Notes under the pieces: model-generated
What the model saw: only the letters and a program-made list of their open reading frames with translations
Told to the model about the DNA's origin: nothing
Database searches by the model: none
Assembly: GCA_002347265.1 (NCBI GenBank)
Contig: DDYB01000017.1
Span: 38,875 to 102,874, forward strand
Source of the DNA: Desulfobacteraceae bacterium UBA2245
GTDB taxonomy: Bacteria; Desulfobacterota; Desulfobacteria; Desulfobacterales; UBA2245
Reading direction: 5' to 3'
DNA: 64,000 bases
Part shown: one piece after another, positions 1 to 9,716 of the stretch
Layout: the number at the start of each line of letters is the position of its first letter
Numbering within the stretch: the stretch's first letter is position 1
Translations under genes and position numbers: made by a program

Positions 1-885
1 TGGCCGATGATGGCCATCGGCTGGGTGACGAACCTGATTCAGCGGGGAAGAGCCTCCATGGACCGTCTTCAGATCATCTCGCAGACCCGGCCGAAGATTG
101 CCGATGCGCCCGATGCCTTATCGTTTCAAAAGGCCGAAGGTCGCATCCGGTTTGACGGGGTCTGTTTCTCCTATCCTCCATCGGGTCCGAAAGCGCTCAG
201 GGATGTTGATTTCCTTCTCAAGCCCGGAGAAATTCTGGGAATCGTCGGTCCGCCCGGAAGCGGCAAGACTTCCCTGGTGGGGCTGATCCCCCGGATTTTT
301 GACGTCTCGAGCGGAAAAATTCTGCTGGACGGCATCGACATTCGCGGAATCAAACTCGAAGACCTGCGGGCCCAGATCTCCTTCATGCCTCAGGAGCCCT
401 TTCTGTTCGCCCGGACCATTGCCGAAAATATTCTTTTCGGAAAATCCGGCGCAACCTCCGATGAGATGATGCGAGCAAGCCGGGCCGCGGGACTGTACGA
501 GACGGTGATGGCCTTTGAAAAAGGCTTTGATACGCTGGTGGGGGAAAAAGGCGCGGTTCTGTCCGGAGGCCAGAAACAGCGCATCGCCCTGGCCCGGGCC
601 TTGATCAATCCTGCCCCCGTGCTGATTCTCGATGATCCGATCAGCCAGGTGGACACCCAGACCGCTGCCGGTATCATCGAAACCCTCAGGAAAATGGCGG
701 GAAAACGCACAATGATCATCGTTTCCCACCGGCTTTCGGCGGTGCGTTTCGCCGATCAGATCATCGTTCTGGATCAGGGACGGATCACCGAGTCCGGCAA
801 TCACGAAAGTCTGATGGAACTCCGCGGCTACTACGCCAAAACCTTCCAGTTGCAGCAGATCGAAGAGGCGGTGCATGCACGTTGA
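1..885 (+). CDS. ABC exporter subunit, degenerate-site half (5' end outside window)
   Basis: C-terminal part of an ABC transporter with fused permease and ATPase; the reading frame is open to base 1, so most of the membrane domain lies upstream of the window. The ATPase domain has Walker A GPPGSGKTS, signature LSGGQKQR, Walker B LILDDPISQVD and the switch histidine in VSHRLSAV. The residue after the Walker B aspartate is Asp, not the usual catalytic Glu, as in the degenerate half of heterodimeric exporters such as TM287/288 or LmrCD (known family feature). Its stop overlaps the start of the next ABC gene by 11 bases, so the two are almost certainly translated together and form one transporter. 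The substrate cannot be told from sequence; lipid or drug export is usual for the family. Confidence 0.93.
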   Translation, partial: WPMMAIGWVTNLIQRGRASMDRLQIISQTRPKIADAPDALSFQKAEGRIRFDGVCFSYPPSGPKALRDVDFLLKPGEILGIVGPPGSGKTSLVGLIPRIFDVSSGKILLDGIDIRGIKLEDLRAQISFMPQEPFLFARTIAENILFGKSGATSDEMMRASRAAGLYETVMAFEKGFDTLVGEKGAVLSGGQKQRIALARALINPAPVLILDDPISQVDTQTAAGIIETLRKMAGKRTMIIVSHRLSAVRFADQIIVLDQGRITESGNHESLMELRGYYAKTFQLQQIEEAVHAR

Positions 886-2818
886 CTACGGATATTTCGA
901 GGAACAGCAGCTGGGCAAACCCTACGACATCCGGCTGATGCGGCGGATGCTTCCGTTTGCGACCCCTTACCGGGGGCTTCTGTCATTCTCGGTTTTTCTG
1001 GTCATTCTGATCACCGTCCTGGATTTGGCTCTGCCGTATCTGACCAAGATCGCGATCGATCAATACATCGTACCCGGCGGTTCGCAGAAAAGCGCCGTTC
1101 GGCATCTGGTTGCAGATCTTAAAGACGAAAAGATCAGCGCCGTTGTGGAAAAATATTCCGGACTTTTCGAGATTCAGGCCGATGAAGCCAGAATCGAACT
1201 GACAGACCTGGAAAAGATTTCCTTCAAAGACCGGCTCGCGCTTCGAAAAAATGATCTGATCGGCGTAACCCGCATGGCCGGAATCTTCCTGCTCTGCGTG
1301 ACGCTGAGCTTTGCCTTGAATTTTCTTCAGGTCTGGATCATGGAGTACGCCGGGCAGAAGATCATGCACGATCTTCGCGTTCGGCTCTATACCCATATTC
1401 AGGATCTTTCATCCGCCTTTTTTACCCGCAATCCCGTTGGCAGACTGGTCACCCGGGTAACCAGCGACGTGCAGAACATGCACGAACTGTTTACCTCGGT
1501 CATAACCTTCGTCTTTCAGGATGTGTTTCTGCTGGTCGGCATTTCCATCGTATTGCTGGCGCTTCACTGGCAGCTGGCGCTAGTCACTTTTACCGTCATT
1601 CCCGCCGTGGCGCTGGCTTCGGTGTATTTTGCCTCCCAGGCCCGTGAAGCCTTTCGGACGCTTCGCATCAAGATCGCCGAAATCAACACCCGGTTCGCCG
1701 AAACCATCGGCGGCATTTCCATCATTCAGCTTTTCCGCCGCGGGCCGGACAATCTCAGGGATTTTGAAACCCTGAATCACGAACATTACCTGGCCGGCAT
1801 GCGGCAGATTCATGTGTTTGCGCTTTTCATGCCGGTGGTCGAACTGCTCGGCACGGTGGCCATGGCGCTGGTGATCTACTACGGCGGAAGCGGGGTCGTT
1901 TCCGGGCATATCACCCTGGGCGAGCTGGTGGCATTTTTATCGTACATGAAGATGTTTTTTACCCCGATCCGCGACATCGCCGAAAAGTATAACATCATGC
2001 AGAACGCCATGGCTTCGGCCGAACGCATCTTTCTCATCCTGGACTCCGGGGAGCGCATTCCGGTTGCATCGGACGGTTCCACTGATCCTGAACACATTTC
2101 CGATATCGTCTTTGAAAACGTCTGCTTCAGCTATGTGCCGGCAGAACCCGTGCTCAAGGATGTTTCCTTTCGGGTTCATGCCGGGAAAACCCTGGCATTG
2201 GTTGGGCCTACGGGTTCCGGAAAATCCTCGGTAATCCATCTGCTCATCCGGTTTTATGCACCGGACCAGGGGCGGATTCTGATCTCCGGAAAAGACATCT
2301 CTGCGTGGAATCCCGAGAATCTACGGGCCGGAATGGCTCTGGTCGCCCAGGATCCGTTTATTTTTTCAGCCACCGTTCGCGAGAACATCGTTGGCGGAAA
2401 CGGCGAGATCGGCGATGAGCAGATGGAACGCATCATCGACGCGGCCTGTTGCCGCAATCTGATCCGCCGGCTGCCCAAAGGGCTGGATACGGTTTTATCC
2501 GAAGGCGGGTCGTCCCTGTCCAGCGGAGAACGTCAGCTGATGGCCATGGCCAGGGCCATCGCCCGCGATCCCGAGCTGATCATTCTCGATGAGGCGACCT
2601 CGTATATCGATTCCGGAACCGAACAGGACATACAGCAGGCAATGGCCAACCTGATGAAGGGACGCACCTCCATTCTGGTGGCCCACCGACTGGCCACAGC
2701 CAGAAGCGCCGACCGCATCCTGGTGCTGAGGGACGGACGTATTGTCGAAAGCGGAACGCATGGCGAGCTCATGGCCCGGAAGGAATTCTACTGGCGGCTC
2801 AATCAGGTTCAAGGATAA
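875..2818 (+). CDS. ABC exporter subunit, canonical-site half (permease-ATPase fusion)
   Basis: Complete 647-residue half-transporter with the membrane domain at residues 1-360 and the ATPase at about 405-640. Walker A is GPTGSGKSS, the signature is LSSGERQL, and Walker B is LIILDEATSYID with the catalytic glutamate present, so this subunit supplies the competent residue that its upstream partner lacks. Between the first and second membrane helices there is a hydrophilic insertion of about 70 residues (roughly 70-135), longer than in MsbA-type exporters. It probably forms an extracytoplasmic domain. The start codon lies inside the upstream ABC gene, which indicates translational coupling. An inverted repeat follows the stop. 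Confidence 0.93.
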   Translation: MHVDYGYFEEQQLGKPYDIRLMRRMLPFATPYRGLLSFSVFLVILITVLDLALPYLTKIAIDQYIVPGGSQKSAVRHLVADLKDEKISAVVEKYSGLFEIQADEARIELTDLEKISFKDRLALRKNDLIGVTRMAGIFLLCVTLSFALNFLQVWIMEYAGQKIMHDLRVRLYTHIQDLSSAFFTRNPVGRLVTRVTSDVQNMHELFTSVITFVFQDVFLLVGISIVLLALHWQLALVTFTVIPAVALASVYFASQAREAFRTLRIKIAEINTRFAETIGGISIIQLFRRGPDNLRDFETLNHEHYLAGMRQIHVFALFMPVVELLGTVAMALVIYYGGSGVVSGHITLGELVAFLSYMKMFFTPIRDIAEKYNIMQNAMASAERIFLILDSGERIPVASDGSTDPEHISDIVFENVCFSYVPAEPVLKDVSFRVHAGKTLALVGPTGSGKSSVIHLLIRFYAPDQGRILISGKDISAWNPENLRAGMALVAQDPFIFSATVRENIVGGNGEIGDEQMERIIDAACCRNLIRRLPKGLDTVLSEGGSSLSSGERQLMAMARAIARDPELIILDEATSYIDSGTEQDIQQAMANLMKGRTSILVAHRLATARSADRILVLRDGRIVESGTHGELMARKEFYWRLNQVQG

Positions 2819-2832
2819 ATACAGATGACACA

Positions 2833-2867
2833 TGCGTCCTCTCCCGTATGAATCGGAAGAGGACGCA
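2833..2867. terminator. Hairpin between convergent ABC exporter and FKBP genes
   Basis: Inverted repeat: bases 2833-2846 pair with 2854-2867 (10 perfect pairs, one mismatch, then three more), with a 7-base loop. A short T-rich stretch follows on the + strand. It sits between two convergent stop codons, so it could end transcription from both sides. Confidence 0.6.
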
Positions 2868-2889
2868 GCAATTGTTTTACTCAAAACGA

Positions 2890-3318
2890 TCAGGCAAACT
2901 CAACGAGTTCGAGTTCAAATTTCAGGGTTTTTCCGGCCAGCGGATGATTGGCGTCAACGGTGATGCTGGTTTCATCCATTCCGGTGAGAATGACGTTGAA
3001 AGTTTTTCCGTCAGGCCGGGAGACCTGAAGCTGTTGACCGATTTCCGGTTTGAGATCCTCGGGAATGTCACTCCGGTCGATTGTGGCGACCATGGCTTCA
3101 TGATGCTCTCCGTATCCGTCTTCCGGGGCGATCGTGACGGTCTTCTTGGCGCCCTGGGTCATGCCGATCACACCGGTTTCAAAACCCGGAATCAGCATGC
3201 CCTGTCCCAGGGTGAATTCCAGAGGATCGCGCTGCCTGGAGGAATCGAAAACCGTTCCGTCCTCGAGGGTTCCTGTATAATGGATGCGCACCGTGTCGCC
3301 GTTCTGGGCCTGTCTCAT
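2890..3318 (-). CDS. FKBP-type peptidyl-prolyl cis-trans isomerase, SlyD-like
   Basis: A 142-residue protein that should catalyse cis-trans isomerisation of prolyl bonds and act as a folding chaperone. The FKBP core is plain: VRIHYTGTLEDGTVFDSS near the N-terminus, the segment LIPGFETGVIGM, and a second segment at about residues 70-130 that corresponds to the insert-in-flap chaperone domain of SlyD. The histidine-rich metal-binding tail of E. coli SlyD is absent. There is no signal peptide, so it is cytoplasmic. The next gene upstream on the same strand (baeRF family) ends about 170 bases away, so it may have its own promoter. Confidence 0.93.
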   Translation of the reverse strand: MRQAQNGDTVRIHYTGTLEDGTVFDSSRQRDPLEFTLGQGMLIPGFETGVIGMTQGAKKTVTIAPEDGYGEHHEAMVATIDRSDIPEDLKPEIGQQLQVSRPDGKTFNVILTGMDETSITVDANHPLAGKTLKFELELVEFA

Positions 3319-3486
3319 TAAAAATCTCCTTTATTTTTATTGGGGTTCCGGCCCTTATATCGGATTTGTCCGCCAAATGCAAACCATGGTGAAGATTTTT
3401 CCAAATGTCTGCACCATGATGCGATGTCCCGCTCACAGACAGCGGTATGGGGAAAACAGCGGCACCCAATTTCTTCGTCGTCTTTC

Positions 3487-4641
3487 TCAATAGCGGAAAA
3501 TTGCAGCAAGATGATTGCCCCCGGGCATATCTTCCGGTGCAACGGCATACACTGCGCCTCTGTTGAGCCAGGAGTGAATCGCCGCCAGATCGAGCAGATC
3601 TTCGTCGCCGGGTTCGGGGGCGTCATGCACATGGACCGTATAAGCGTTCGGATCAAAACGTCCCCAGACCTGAACGCCGAGCGCGACAAACAATATTTCG
3701 ACCCGGCCCTGAATGGCTGCGGGAATGACCTCCTCAACACGGGTAGCGGTTTGACCCGTGCCGGCCAATTTAAGGTAATCAGCGGCAGCTTTTTGGCGGG
3801 ATTGAATGAAAACGGGTTGAACGATCGTCCATGCGTGGCTGTGCAGTTCTTCAGGCCTCAGTTCCTCCGGGTTGCCCGGAATCCCCTTGTCTACAAGATG
3901 CGGACAGGTATTTGCTTCTCTGTAAAGAGAGAGAAGGTATTCGACACCGGCCAGCACCAGCGGGGATTTGCCGCCTTCCAGGAGTTTGGACAGCTCCTTG
4001 TCAATCATGCTGAACCATCGCGTAATCCTGTTCTTTTCCTCCTTGGTGGCGTCATGCCCGAAAAACATGGCCCGACGACGCATTCCCGCGCCTGACGGCG
4101 TTCCGGTATGAAACTGCAGCTGTTTCTCCGAAGGCTCGACTAGAAATGCTTCAGACAGGCTTTGGGGAGCAGTTTCGAAATTGATCTCATCCACGGCGTC
4201 CCGGGTGCCTTCAAGCAGTCTTACCCCGTTCTGACTCAGGGCCAGAATGTAAAAGCGGCCGTCGCCGGTCAAGAAAGGAAGCAGCGGTTTGACATGAAAT
4301 CGACGGGAGATCACGACCAGTTCGTCAAATGGATATGGAAGACGAAAAAAATCGATCTGACTCTTGGTGAAGAACATGGCCAGACCGTCACTCTGACGCT
4401 GCCAGAAAGCAGTATCCAGCAGGAGACGACGAGGCGCTTCGAGCATCGCCCGCGCCTCAGGGGAACGCAAACCCTTTGCCACCAAACGCTCTTCCACCTC
4501 TCGAAGCAAATTCTTGAAGCGAATCGGGTCCTGTTCCATTTTCCGACCTGCCCGGTGAGTGGGCATGAAGAGCGAAACGCACCAGTCCGCGTGCCCCGAC
4601 AGAATGATCTTCTTCAGGATTTCCATTGTCATCGTATCCAT
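3487..4641 (-). CDS. baeRF family 3-like protein (release-factor-related)
   Basis: A soluble 384-residue protein. It resembles the bacterial archaeo-eukaryotic-release-factor-like (baeRF) families, especially family 3: the N-terminus has SLFMPTHRAG followed by QDPIRFKNLLREVEERL, and the middle has RFYILALSQNGVRLLEG. These stretches are family hallmarks as I recall them; the assignment rests on pattern memory, not a search. The family is thought to bind ribosomes and act in rescue or translational stress, but bacterial members are barely characterised. It stands alone between an FKBP gene and an acyl-CoA synthetase gene, and the context gives no further clue. Confidence 0.75.
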   Translation of the reverse strand: MDTMTMEILKKIILSGHADWCVSLFMPTHRAGRKMEQDPIRFKNLLREVEERLVAKGLRSPEARAMLEAPRRLLLDTAFWQRQSDGLAMFFTKSQIDFFRLPYPFDELVVISRRFHVKPLLPFLTGDGRFYILALSQNGVRLLEGTRDAVDEINFETAPQSLSEAFLVEPSEKQLQFHTGTPSGAGMRRRAMFFGHDATKEEKNRITRWFSMIDKELSKLLEGGKSPLVLAGVEYLLSLYREANTCPHLVDKGIPGNPEELRPEELHSHAWTIVQPVFIQSRQKAAADYLKLAGTGQTATRVEEVIPAAIQGRVEILFVALGVQVWGRFDPNAYTVHVHDAPEPGDEDLLDLAAIHSWLNRGAVYAVAPEDMPGGNHLAAIFRY

Positions 4642-4777
4642 ATCACCCTCTTTCTAATTGGCGGTTTTTGCATTGATCGGACGAAAGAAAATCGACCCCT
4701 CGAAAAGGCTGAACCGCGATGTCTGTTTACCGGAACAAAATGCTCGACATTGGTTTCCGATGGTCTCGCCCGGTCCA

Positions 4778-7441
4778 TCAATCGAAGTGAATTACAAGCT
4801 CGAATTCTCCGGAATCGGAGTGTTTTTGCACCTGAAAACCGAGTTTTTTCCCCAGTTCGAGCATGCCCTGGTTTCCACTCAACACGATGCCTCTGACGGT
4901 TTTGAATCCCCGTTTTTTAGCGACCGACAGACATTTGCCCAGAAGACTCAAACCAATCCCTTTTCCGTGCCAGGGATCGCCGATCACAATGGCGAACTCC
5001 CCTTCCTTTCCATCCGCGTCTCCGATGATTCTTGCCACCCCCAGTTTCCGATCCGATTCAGGTTCATCTTCGAGGGCCACCATGGCGATCTCCCGGTCGT
5101 AATCGATCTGGGTAAAACGGGCCAGCATTTTGGGAGTAAATTCCTTAACATACCGGAAGAAACGATGATAAATACTCGCAGGAGACAGCACCTTGAACAG
5201 ATCTTGAAAAATCAGCGCATCTTCCGGCCTGACAGGACGGATGAAAAGTTTGACTCCTTTTTCGGTGACCAGATGGGCCTCATCCTCCTCCGGATACGGG
5301 CTGATCACCAGATGCTGAGGGGATGGCTTGTCCGAAGGCGATACAAGAATGCGGGCATCCACCGCAACAAGCTTTCCATCCTTGATCAAAACCGGATTCA
5401 TGTCCAGTTCGGCAATCTGGGGAAAATCGATTAAAAGCTGGGAGAGCCGGATAATGATTTCCTCAAGGCGCTCCATGTCTGCCGGCGGGCGGTTCCGGTA
5501 TCCCTGCAACAGGGTCCAGGCCCGGGTCTCCTGCATCATGCGCCGGGCCAGCAGCCGGTTCATGGGGGGAAGTCCCAATGCCCGGTCCTTGAGAACTTCC
5601 GTATAGATGCCTCCCATTCCGAAAAGAATCACCGGGCCGAAATTGGCATCCCTTTTCGCGCCCAGGAGTATTTCAAAATCCGGGTTTGAAAAAAACGGCT
5701 GCAGGGTTACGCCCTCAATCCGGGCTTCGGGTTTGTACCGGCGGGCGGATTCCAAAATCCCTGAAAATGCCGCAATGACATCCGCTTCCGAGCGCAGGTC
5801 CAGCCAAACCCCGCCGGCATCGGTTTTGTGAGTGATATCCGGGGAATGCAGTTTCATGACCAGGGGGTAACCCATGTCCCGCGCCAAACGGGAGGCTTCC
5901 TCCCCGGTCTGAGCCATTTCCGTTCGAATAACGGGCAGACCGTAAGCCAGAAGGATCTCCTTGGAATCCGACTCCAGCATAAACCCTTCGGTCGGGGCCT
6001 CGGCGAGCAGCCGCCGGGCCTTTTCAGAATCAAAGGTTATGTGCCGGGTCAGCGTGGGCACAATTTCCAGCAGGGATTCCATGTTCCTCCCATATTCAGC
6101 CATATACAGAAAAGCCCTGACCACCCGTTCCGGTGTTTTATAGGTGGGAATTCCCGCCTGATTCAGAATCTCGTCGGCCCGTTCGGCGCTTTTGCCGCCC
6201 ATCCAGCAGGCAAAGACCGGATACCGGCGCCCTTTCATCATGGATACCAGGGTTTCGGCGATCGCCACGGAGTCTGTAAGGGCCGTGGGCACCAGAATGA
6301 CACAAACGGCATCCATGTCTTTGTCGTCGAAACAGATTTCCAGGGTACGGCGAAAGCGTTCCGGAGGCGCATCTCCGAGAATGTCAATGGGGTTGTTCCG
6401 GCTCCAGTATGCCGGCAAAAACGCATTGAGTTTCCGAACCGTTTCGGGGCCAAGGGGCGCCGGCTCCAGACCAAACCGGGCAAGCATGTCCGCGGCCATC
6501 ACGCCGGGGCCGCCGCCGTTGGTGACAATGGCCAGACGGGACCCGCTGTGCCGCGGCTGTTTGGACATCAGTTCGGCGCAATCGAAAAGGTCCTGGATAG
6601 TATCCACGCGCACGATGCCGGCCCGTTTGAAGGCGGCGTCGTACACCGCATCCTCCCCGGCCATGGCCCCGGTATGGGAGGCGGCGGCTTTTGCGCCGGC
6701 CTCGCTTCTGCCCGCTTTCAGGACAATGATGGGCTTGACCCGGGACACCGAACGCGCGGCGCTCATAAATTTTCGAAAATTCGTCAGACTTTCGATGTAA
6801 AGCAGAATGCTTTTGGTCGCCGAATCGTTTCCAAGATAATCGATCAGGTCGCCGAAATCCACGTCCAGCATGGATCCGATACTGACAAAATGACTGAAGC
6901 CGATATGCTCTTTGAACGCCAGATCCAGAATGGCCGTGCAGATGGCGCCGCTCTGGGAGACAAATGCCAGGTCGCCGGCATCAGGCATTTCTGTGGCGAA
7001 ACTGGCGTTGAGTTTTTTGTGGGGCTGGACAATGCCCAGGCAGTTCGGACCTATGATACGAAGTCCCCCGGCATAGGCCGTAGCGCAGATCTGCGCCTCG
7101 ATTTCTCTTCCCTTTTCGCCGATCTCCTTTCCTCCGGCCGAGATGACAATAGCCCCGCCAATCTTCTTTTCGACGCATTCCTGCACGATCCCTGGAACTG
7201 TTTGTATCGGCGTGCTGACAATCACCAGATCCACCCCTGTTTCCAGATCGGAAACGGATGCGACAGCGGGAATTCCATGCACGGTTTCGTATTTCGGGTT
7301 AACCGGCAGCAGTTTCCCTGGAAAACCGCCCTCCATGAGATTTTTCATCAGAGCGTTGCCCATGCTTCCCGGTTTTTCGCTGGCCCCCACCACGGCCACC
7401 TGACGAGGCTTGAAGATACGGTTCAGATTGTACTGACTCAT
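4778..7441 (-). CDS. ADP-forming acyl-CoA synthetase fused to a GNAT acetyltransferase
   Basis: An 887-residue multidomain protein. Residues 1-460 are the CoA-binding and ligase (alpha) domains, including the conserved ASHTGAMAGED segment with the histidine that is phosphorylated in ADP-forming acetyl-CoA synthetases. Residues 480-700 are the ATP-grasp (beta) domain. Residues 725-887 are a GNAT domain with GDPWHGKGIGLSLL as the acetyl-CoA loop. The architecture equals the protein lysine acetyltransferase Pat/YfiQ. Retention of the histidine suggests that the ligase half may still be active, so it could make acetate plus ATP, acetylate proteins, or both. The start is supported by AAGGAG at 8 bases' distance. 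It is not in an obvious operon. Confidence 0.9.
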   Translation of the reverse strand: MSQYNLNRIFKPRQVAVVGASEKPGSMGNALMKNLMEGGFPGKLLPVNPKYETVHGIPAVASVSDLETGVDLVIVSTPIQTVPGIVQECVEKKIGGAIVISAGGKEIGEKGREIEAQICATAYAGGLRIIGPNCLGIVQPHKKLNASFATEMPDAGDLAFVSQSGAICTAILDLAFKEHIGFSHFVSIGSMLDVDFGDLIDYLGNDSATKSILLYIESLTNFRKFMSAARSVSRVKPIIVLKAGRSEAGAKAAASHTGAMAGEDAVYDAAFKRAGIVRVDTIQDLFDCAELMSKQPRHSGSRLAIVTNGGGPGVMAADMLARFGLEPAPLGPETVRKLNAFLPAYWSRNNPIDILGDAPPERFRRTLEICFDDKDMDAVCVILVPTALTDSVAIAETLVSMMKGRRYPVFACWMGGKSAERADEILNQAGIPTYKTPERVVRAFLYMAEYGRNMESLLEIVPTLTRHITFDSEKARRLLAEAPTEGFMLESDSKEILLAYGLPVIRTEMAQTGEEASRLARDMGYPLVMKLHSPDITHKTDAGGVWLDLRSEADVIAAFSGILESARRYKPEARIEGVTLQPFFSNPDFEILLGAKRDANFGPVILFGMGGIYTEVLKDRALGLPPMNRLLARRMMQETRAWTLLQGYRNRPPADMERLEEIIIRLSQLLIDFPQIAELDMNPVLIKDGKLVAVDARILVSPSDKPSPQHLVISPYPEEDEAHLVTEKGVKLFIRPVRPEDALIFQDLFKVLSPASIYHRFFRYVKEFTPKMLARFTQIDYDREIAMVALEDEPESDRKLGVARIIGDADGKEGEFAIVIGDPWHGKGIGLSLLGKCLSVAKKRGFKTVRGIVLSGNQGMLELGKKLGFQVQKHSDSGEFELVIHFD

Positions 7442-7487
7442 AACGACACTCCTTTATTTGTTATTTGCATGGATTTGCCGACACAAG

Positions 7488-8174
7488 TTATCCCGCGACA
7501 TACCGTCTCCCCGCGACCCGTTTGAACACCTCCATAACCACCAGAACAACCAGCGCAAGCGCCAGGGCAATAAGCCACTGATTAAAACGCACCGGTTCGG
7601 TGCCGAGGATGCCCTGCATGAAGGGCGCGTGCATGCTCAGAACATGAATGCCCTGAGCCGCCAGCACTCCGAAAACAAGAATGAAATTGCGCTGTATGGG
7701 AATCATGAGTGCAGATGCCTTCTCGGACCGGCAGTTGAATACATGTACATCTTCCGAAGGAATTTGGCGTTCCTTGCCGCTGCGACGCACCCTTGCCTTG
7801 ATTTTCAGCAGCCGCTGGAGGCTGGAGGCGCTTTTTTCGGCCTGATATTCCTGATAGGCGCCCAGACCGCTGTTCAGAGCGATAACGATCAAAATGAATA
7901 CGGCATCGGTACCCTCGCCGATGGCCGCGGATGCCACGGCGGCGGCCAGTAGAATGAAGATCAGGGGATTGAGCACCTGGTGCAGCAGGACGGCCCAGAC
8001 AGTCGGAGGCGCCTTGACCGGCAGGGAATTCGGCCCGTAGAACCGGAGACGCTCGGCCGCCTCGCCGTCATCCAGGCCGTCCGGACGGCTTTGAAGCTCC
8101 TTAAAGATTCCCTCCTCCTCCAGGGAGTGCCATTTTTCTTCGCACAGCCTGCAGGCATGTTTGTTTTCTTTCAT
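7488..8174 (-). pseudogene. P-type cation ATPase with internal deletion
   Basis: An open frame of 228 codons, where a full Ca2+/cation P-type ATPase has about 900. Residues 1-115 are the normal N-terminus: cation-ATPase N domain (YGPNSLPVK), two membrane helices, the segment NSGLGAYQEYQAEKS and the start of the actuator domain. Then the sequence jumps, near EDVHVFNCRSEKAS, straight into the C-terminal membrane domain with two further helices. The phosphorylation motif DKTGT, the nucleotide-binding domain and about six helices are missing. The deletion is in frame, so a short membrane protein could still be made, but it cannot be a pump. The start ATG has GAAGGG upstream. Call it a deletion derivative or pseudogene. 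Confidence 0.85.
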
Positions 8175-8300
8175 ATGATTCCCTTCATCATACACCCGAT
8201 CGAGGAAATCCTCACCGCCGGGTCCAGCGGATTCACGTAAACAACCCGGGTCTGCCTCCGTCTTCCGGCTTCATCGATTGCCGGCAAGAAAGAAAGCCAT

Positions 8301-9716
8301 TCAGTCCAATGCTTCCGACTGAATGGAATCACAGACAGCCAGATCCGGCTTCCTGTCAGAGGGAAGCTTAGAAGCAATCTTCTTCAGCGCCGCACGCACC
8401 CCTTCCTCAAAAACCGGATGATAGAACGGCATCCGCAACAGCTCTCCAACCGTCAGTTTACATTCGATGGCCAGTGCCAGCAACTGCGCCATGTGTTCAG
8501 CAGCGGACACGCACATTTCAGCGCCAAGCAGCCGGCCGTTTGCCATGCTGGCATAAATTCGCATCATCCCTTTGTTGCGTTCCGCTGTGCGCGCACGACC
8601 ATGGCCGGCAAATCTGGCCCCTCCGATCAATGTACTGGACAGGTCGAGTTCCGCAAACCGCTGCCCGACCTTGGCAATACCGGGATCCGAAAAAATAATC
8701 CCCAGCGGCGTGCGCCGTTTGAAACACTGAATGTGTTCAGCCATCGCGTTAAAACCGGCGATATGCCCCTCGTCGGCCGCCTCGTGCAGAACAGCGGCAT
8801 GGCCGTTTGCATCTCCCACGAGAAAAACCGGCAAATCAGAGATCTGCATCGTGGCTGAATCCACCGGCGGCATTCCGCGCGGATCCAGTTCGACGCCGAG
8901 GGTTTCCAACCCGATGCCGTCTATATTGGGACGGCGTCCCATGGCGGCGATCACCTGGTCCACCACCACCCGTATCTGACCGCTTCGAATTTCGATTCCA
9001 TCCGGTGTTTCCGACAACGAAGCCGCAGATTCCATGTGAAAGGCAAACTCCCGTCCCAGCAGGTCGGCAAAGGCCGCATGGACCAACTCGTCGCTCATTC
9101 CAGCCAGCATTCGCGCCATATCGAAACCGACGACATGAATACCCAGCCGGGAAAGCGCTTGCGCGAGTTCAATACCGATGGGCCCCAGCCCGACCACCGC
9201 AATCCGCGGAGGCAGCGTCTCCTGTTCAAAAAGGGTGTCGGTCGTAAGGATGCGGTTGCCGAATGAACGCCAGGAATCCGGAACTACCGGGCGACTGCCC
9301 GTGGCGATGATGATTCGCTTTGCCTGGAAACGGCTTCCGTCTACATCGATACGGTCCGGACCGAGCAGTCGCGCCCGCCCCGCCAGGTTGCGGTCTCCCA
9401 GCGATTCAGTGGCCTTGAGAACACCCGACACAAAATCATCGCGCAGTTTGCGCACCCGTCGCAACACAAAGGGCAGGTCGACAGTCAACCGCTCCCCGCC
9501 TCGAATGCCGAACGCCTCGAATGCATGGCGGCGGTGAAAGGCGTTGGCCGCCTCAATAAGCGCCTTGGAAGGCATGCAGCCCACCCTGGCGCAGGTGGTG
9601 CCGTAAGGTCCGTCATTGATCAGCAGAAAGTTGTCGGTCCGCTTGCGGACTTCGCGCAAAGCGGTCAGGCCGGCGGTGCCGGCGCCGATGATAATGACAT
9701 CCTTGACCTGTTTCAT
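8301..9716 (-). CDS. Dihydrolipoamide dehydrogenase-like pyridine nucleotide-disulfide oxidoreductase
   Basis: A 471-residue flavoprotein of the group that contains dihydrolipoamide dehydrogenase and mercuric reductase. Visible are the FAD-binding IIIGAGTAGLTA at the N-terminus, the redox disulfide CARVGC at about residues 43-48, the NAD(P)-binding VVGLGPIGIELA at about 176, the second FAD motif FLVGDANG near 305, and the C-terminal HPVFEEG, where the family has its catalytic His and Glu. All parts needed for activity are present. No lipoyl-enzyme subunits are nearby, so a role in a 2-oxoacid dehydrogenase is not supported by context. The true acceptor is unknown. Confidence 0.88.
   Translation of the reverse strand: MKQVKDVIIIGAGTAGLTALREVRKRTDNFLLINDGPYGTTCARVGCMPSKALIEAANAFHRRHAFEAFGIRGGERLTVDLPFVLRRVRKLRDDFVSGVLKATESLGDRNLAGRARLLGPDRIDVDGSRFQAKRIIIATGSRPVVPDSWRSFGNRILTTDTLFEQETLPPRIAVVGLGPIGIELAQALSRLGIHVVGFDMARMLAGMSDELVHAAFADLLGREFAFHMESAASLSETPDGIEIRSGQIRVVVDQVIAAMGRRPNIDGIGLETLGVELDPRGMPPVDSATMQISDLPVFLVGDANGHAAVLHEAADEGHIAGFNAMAEHIQCFKRRTPLGIIFSDPGIAKVGQRFAELDLSSTLIGGARFAGHGRARTAERNKGMMRIYASMANGRLLGAEMCVSAAEHMAQLLALAIECKLTVGELLRMPFYHPVFEEGVRAALKKIASKLPSDRKPDLAVCDSIQSEALD

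Noticed and set aside
4650..4680. Sigma-54 promoter-like TTGGCGGTTTTTGCA
   Set aside because: The GG to GC spacing is 8, not 10, and it is oriented into an antisense region.
5828..7525. 565-codon open frame on the + strand
   Set aside because: Antisense shadow of the acyl-CoA synthetase/GNAT gene; no domain is visible.
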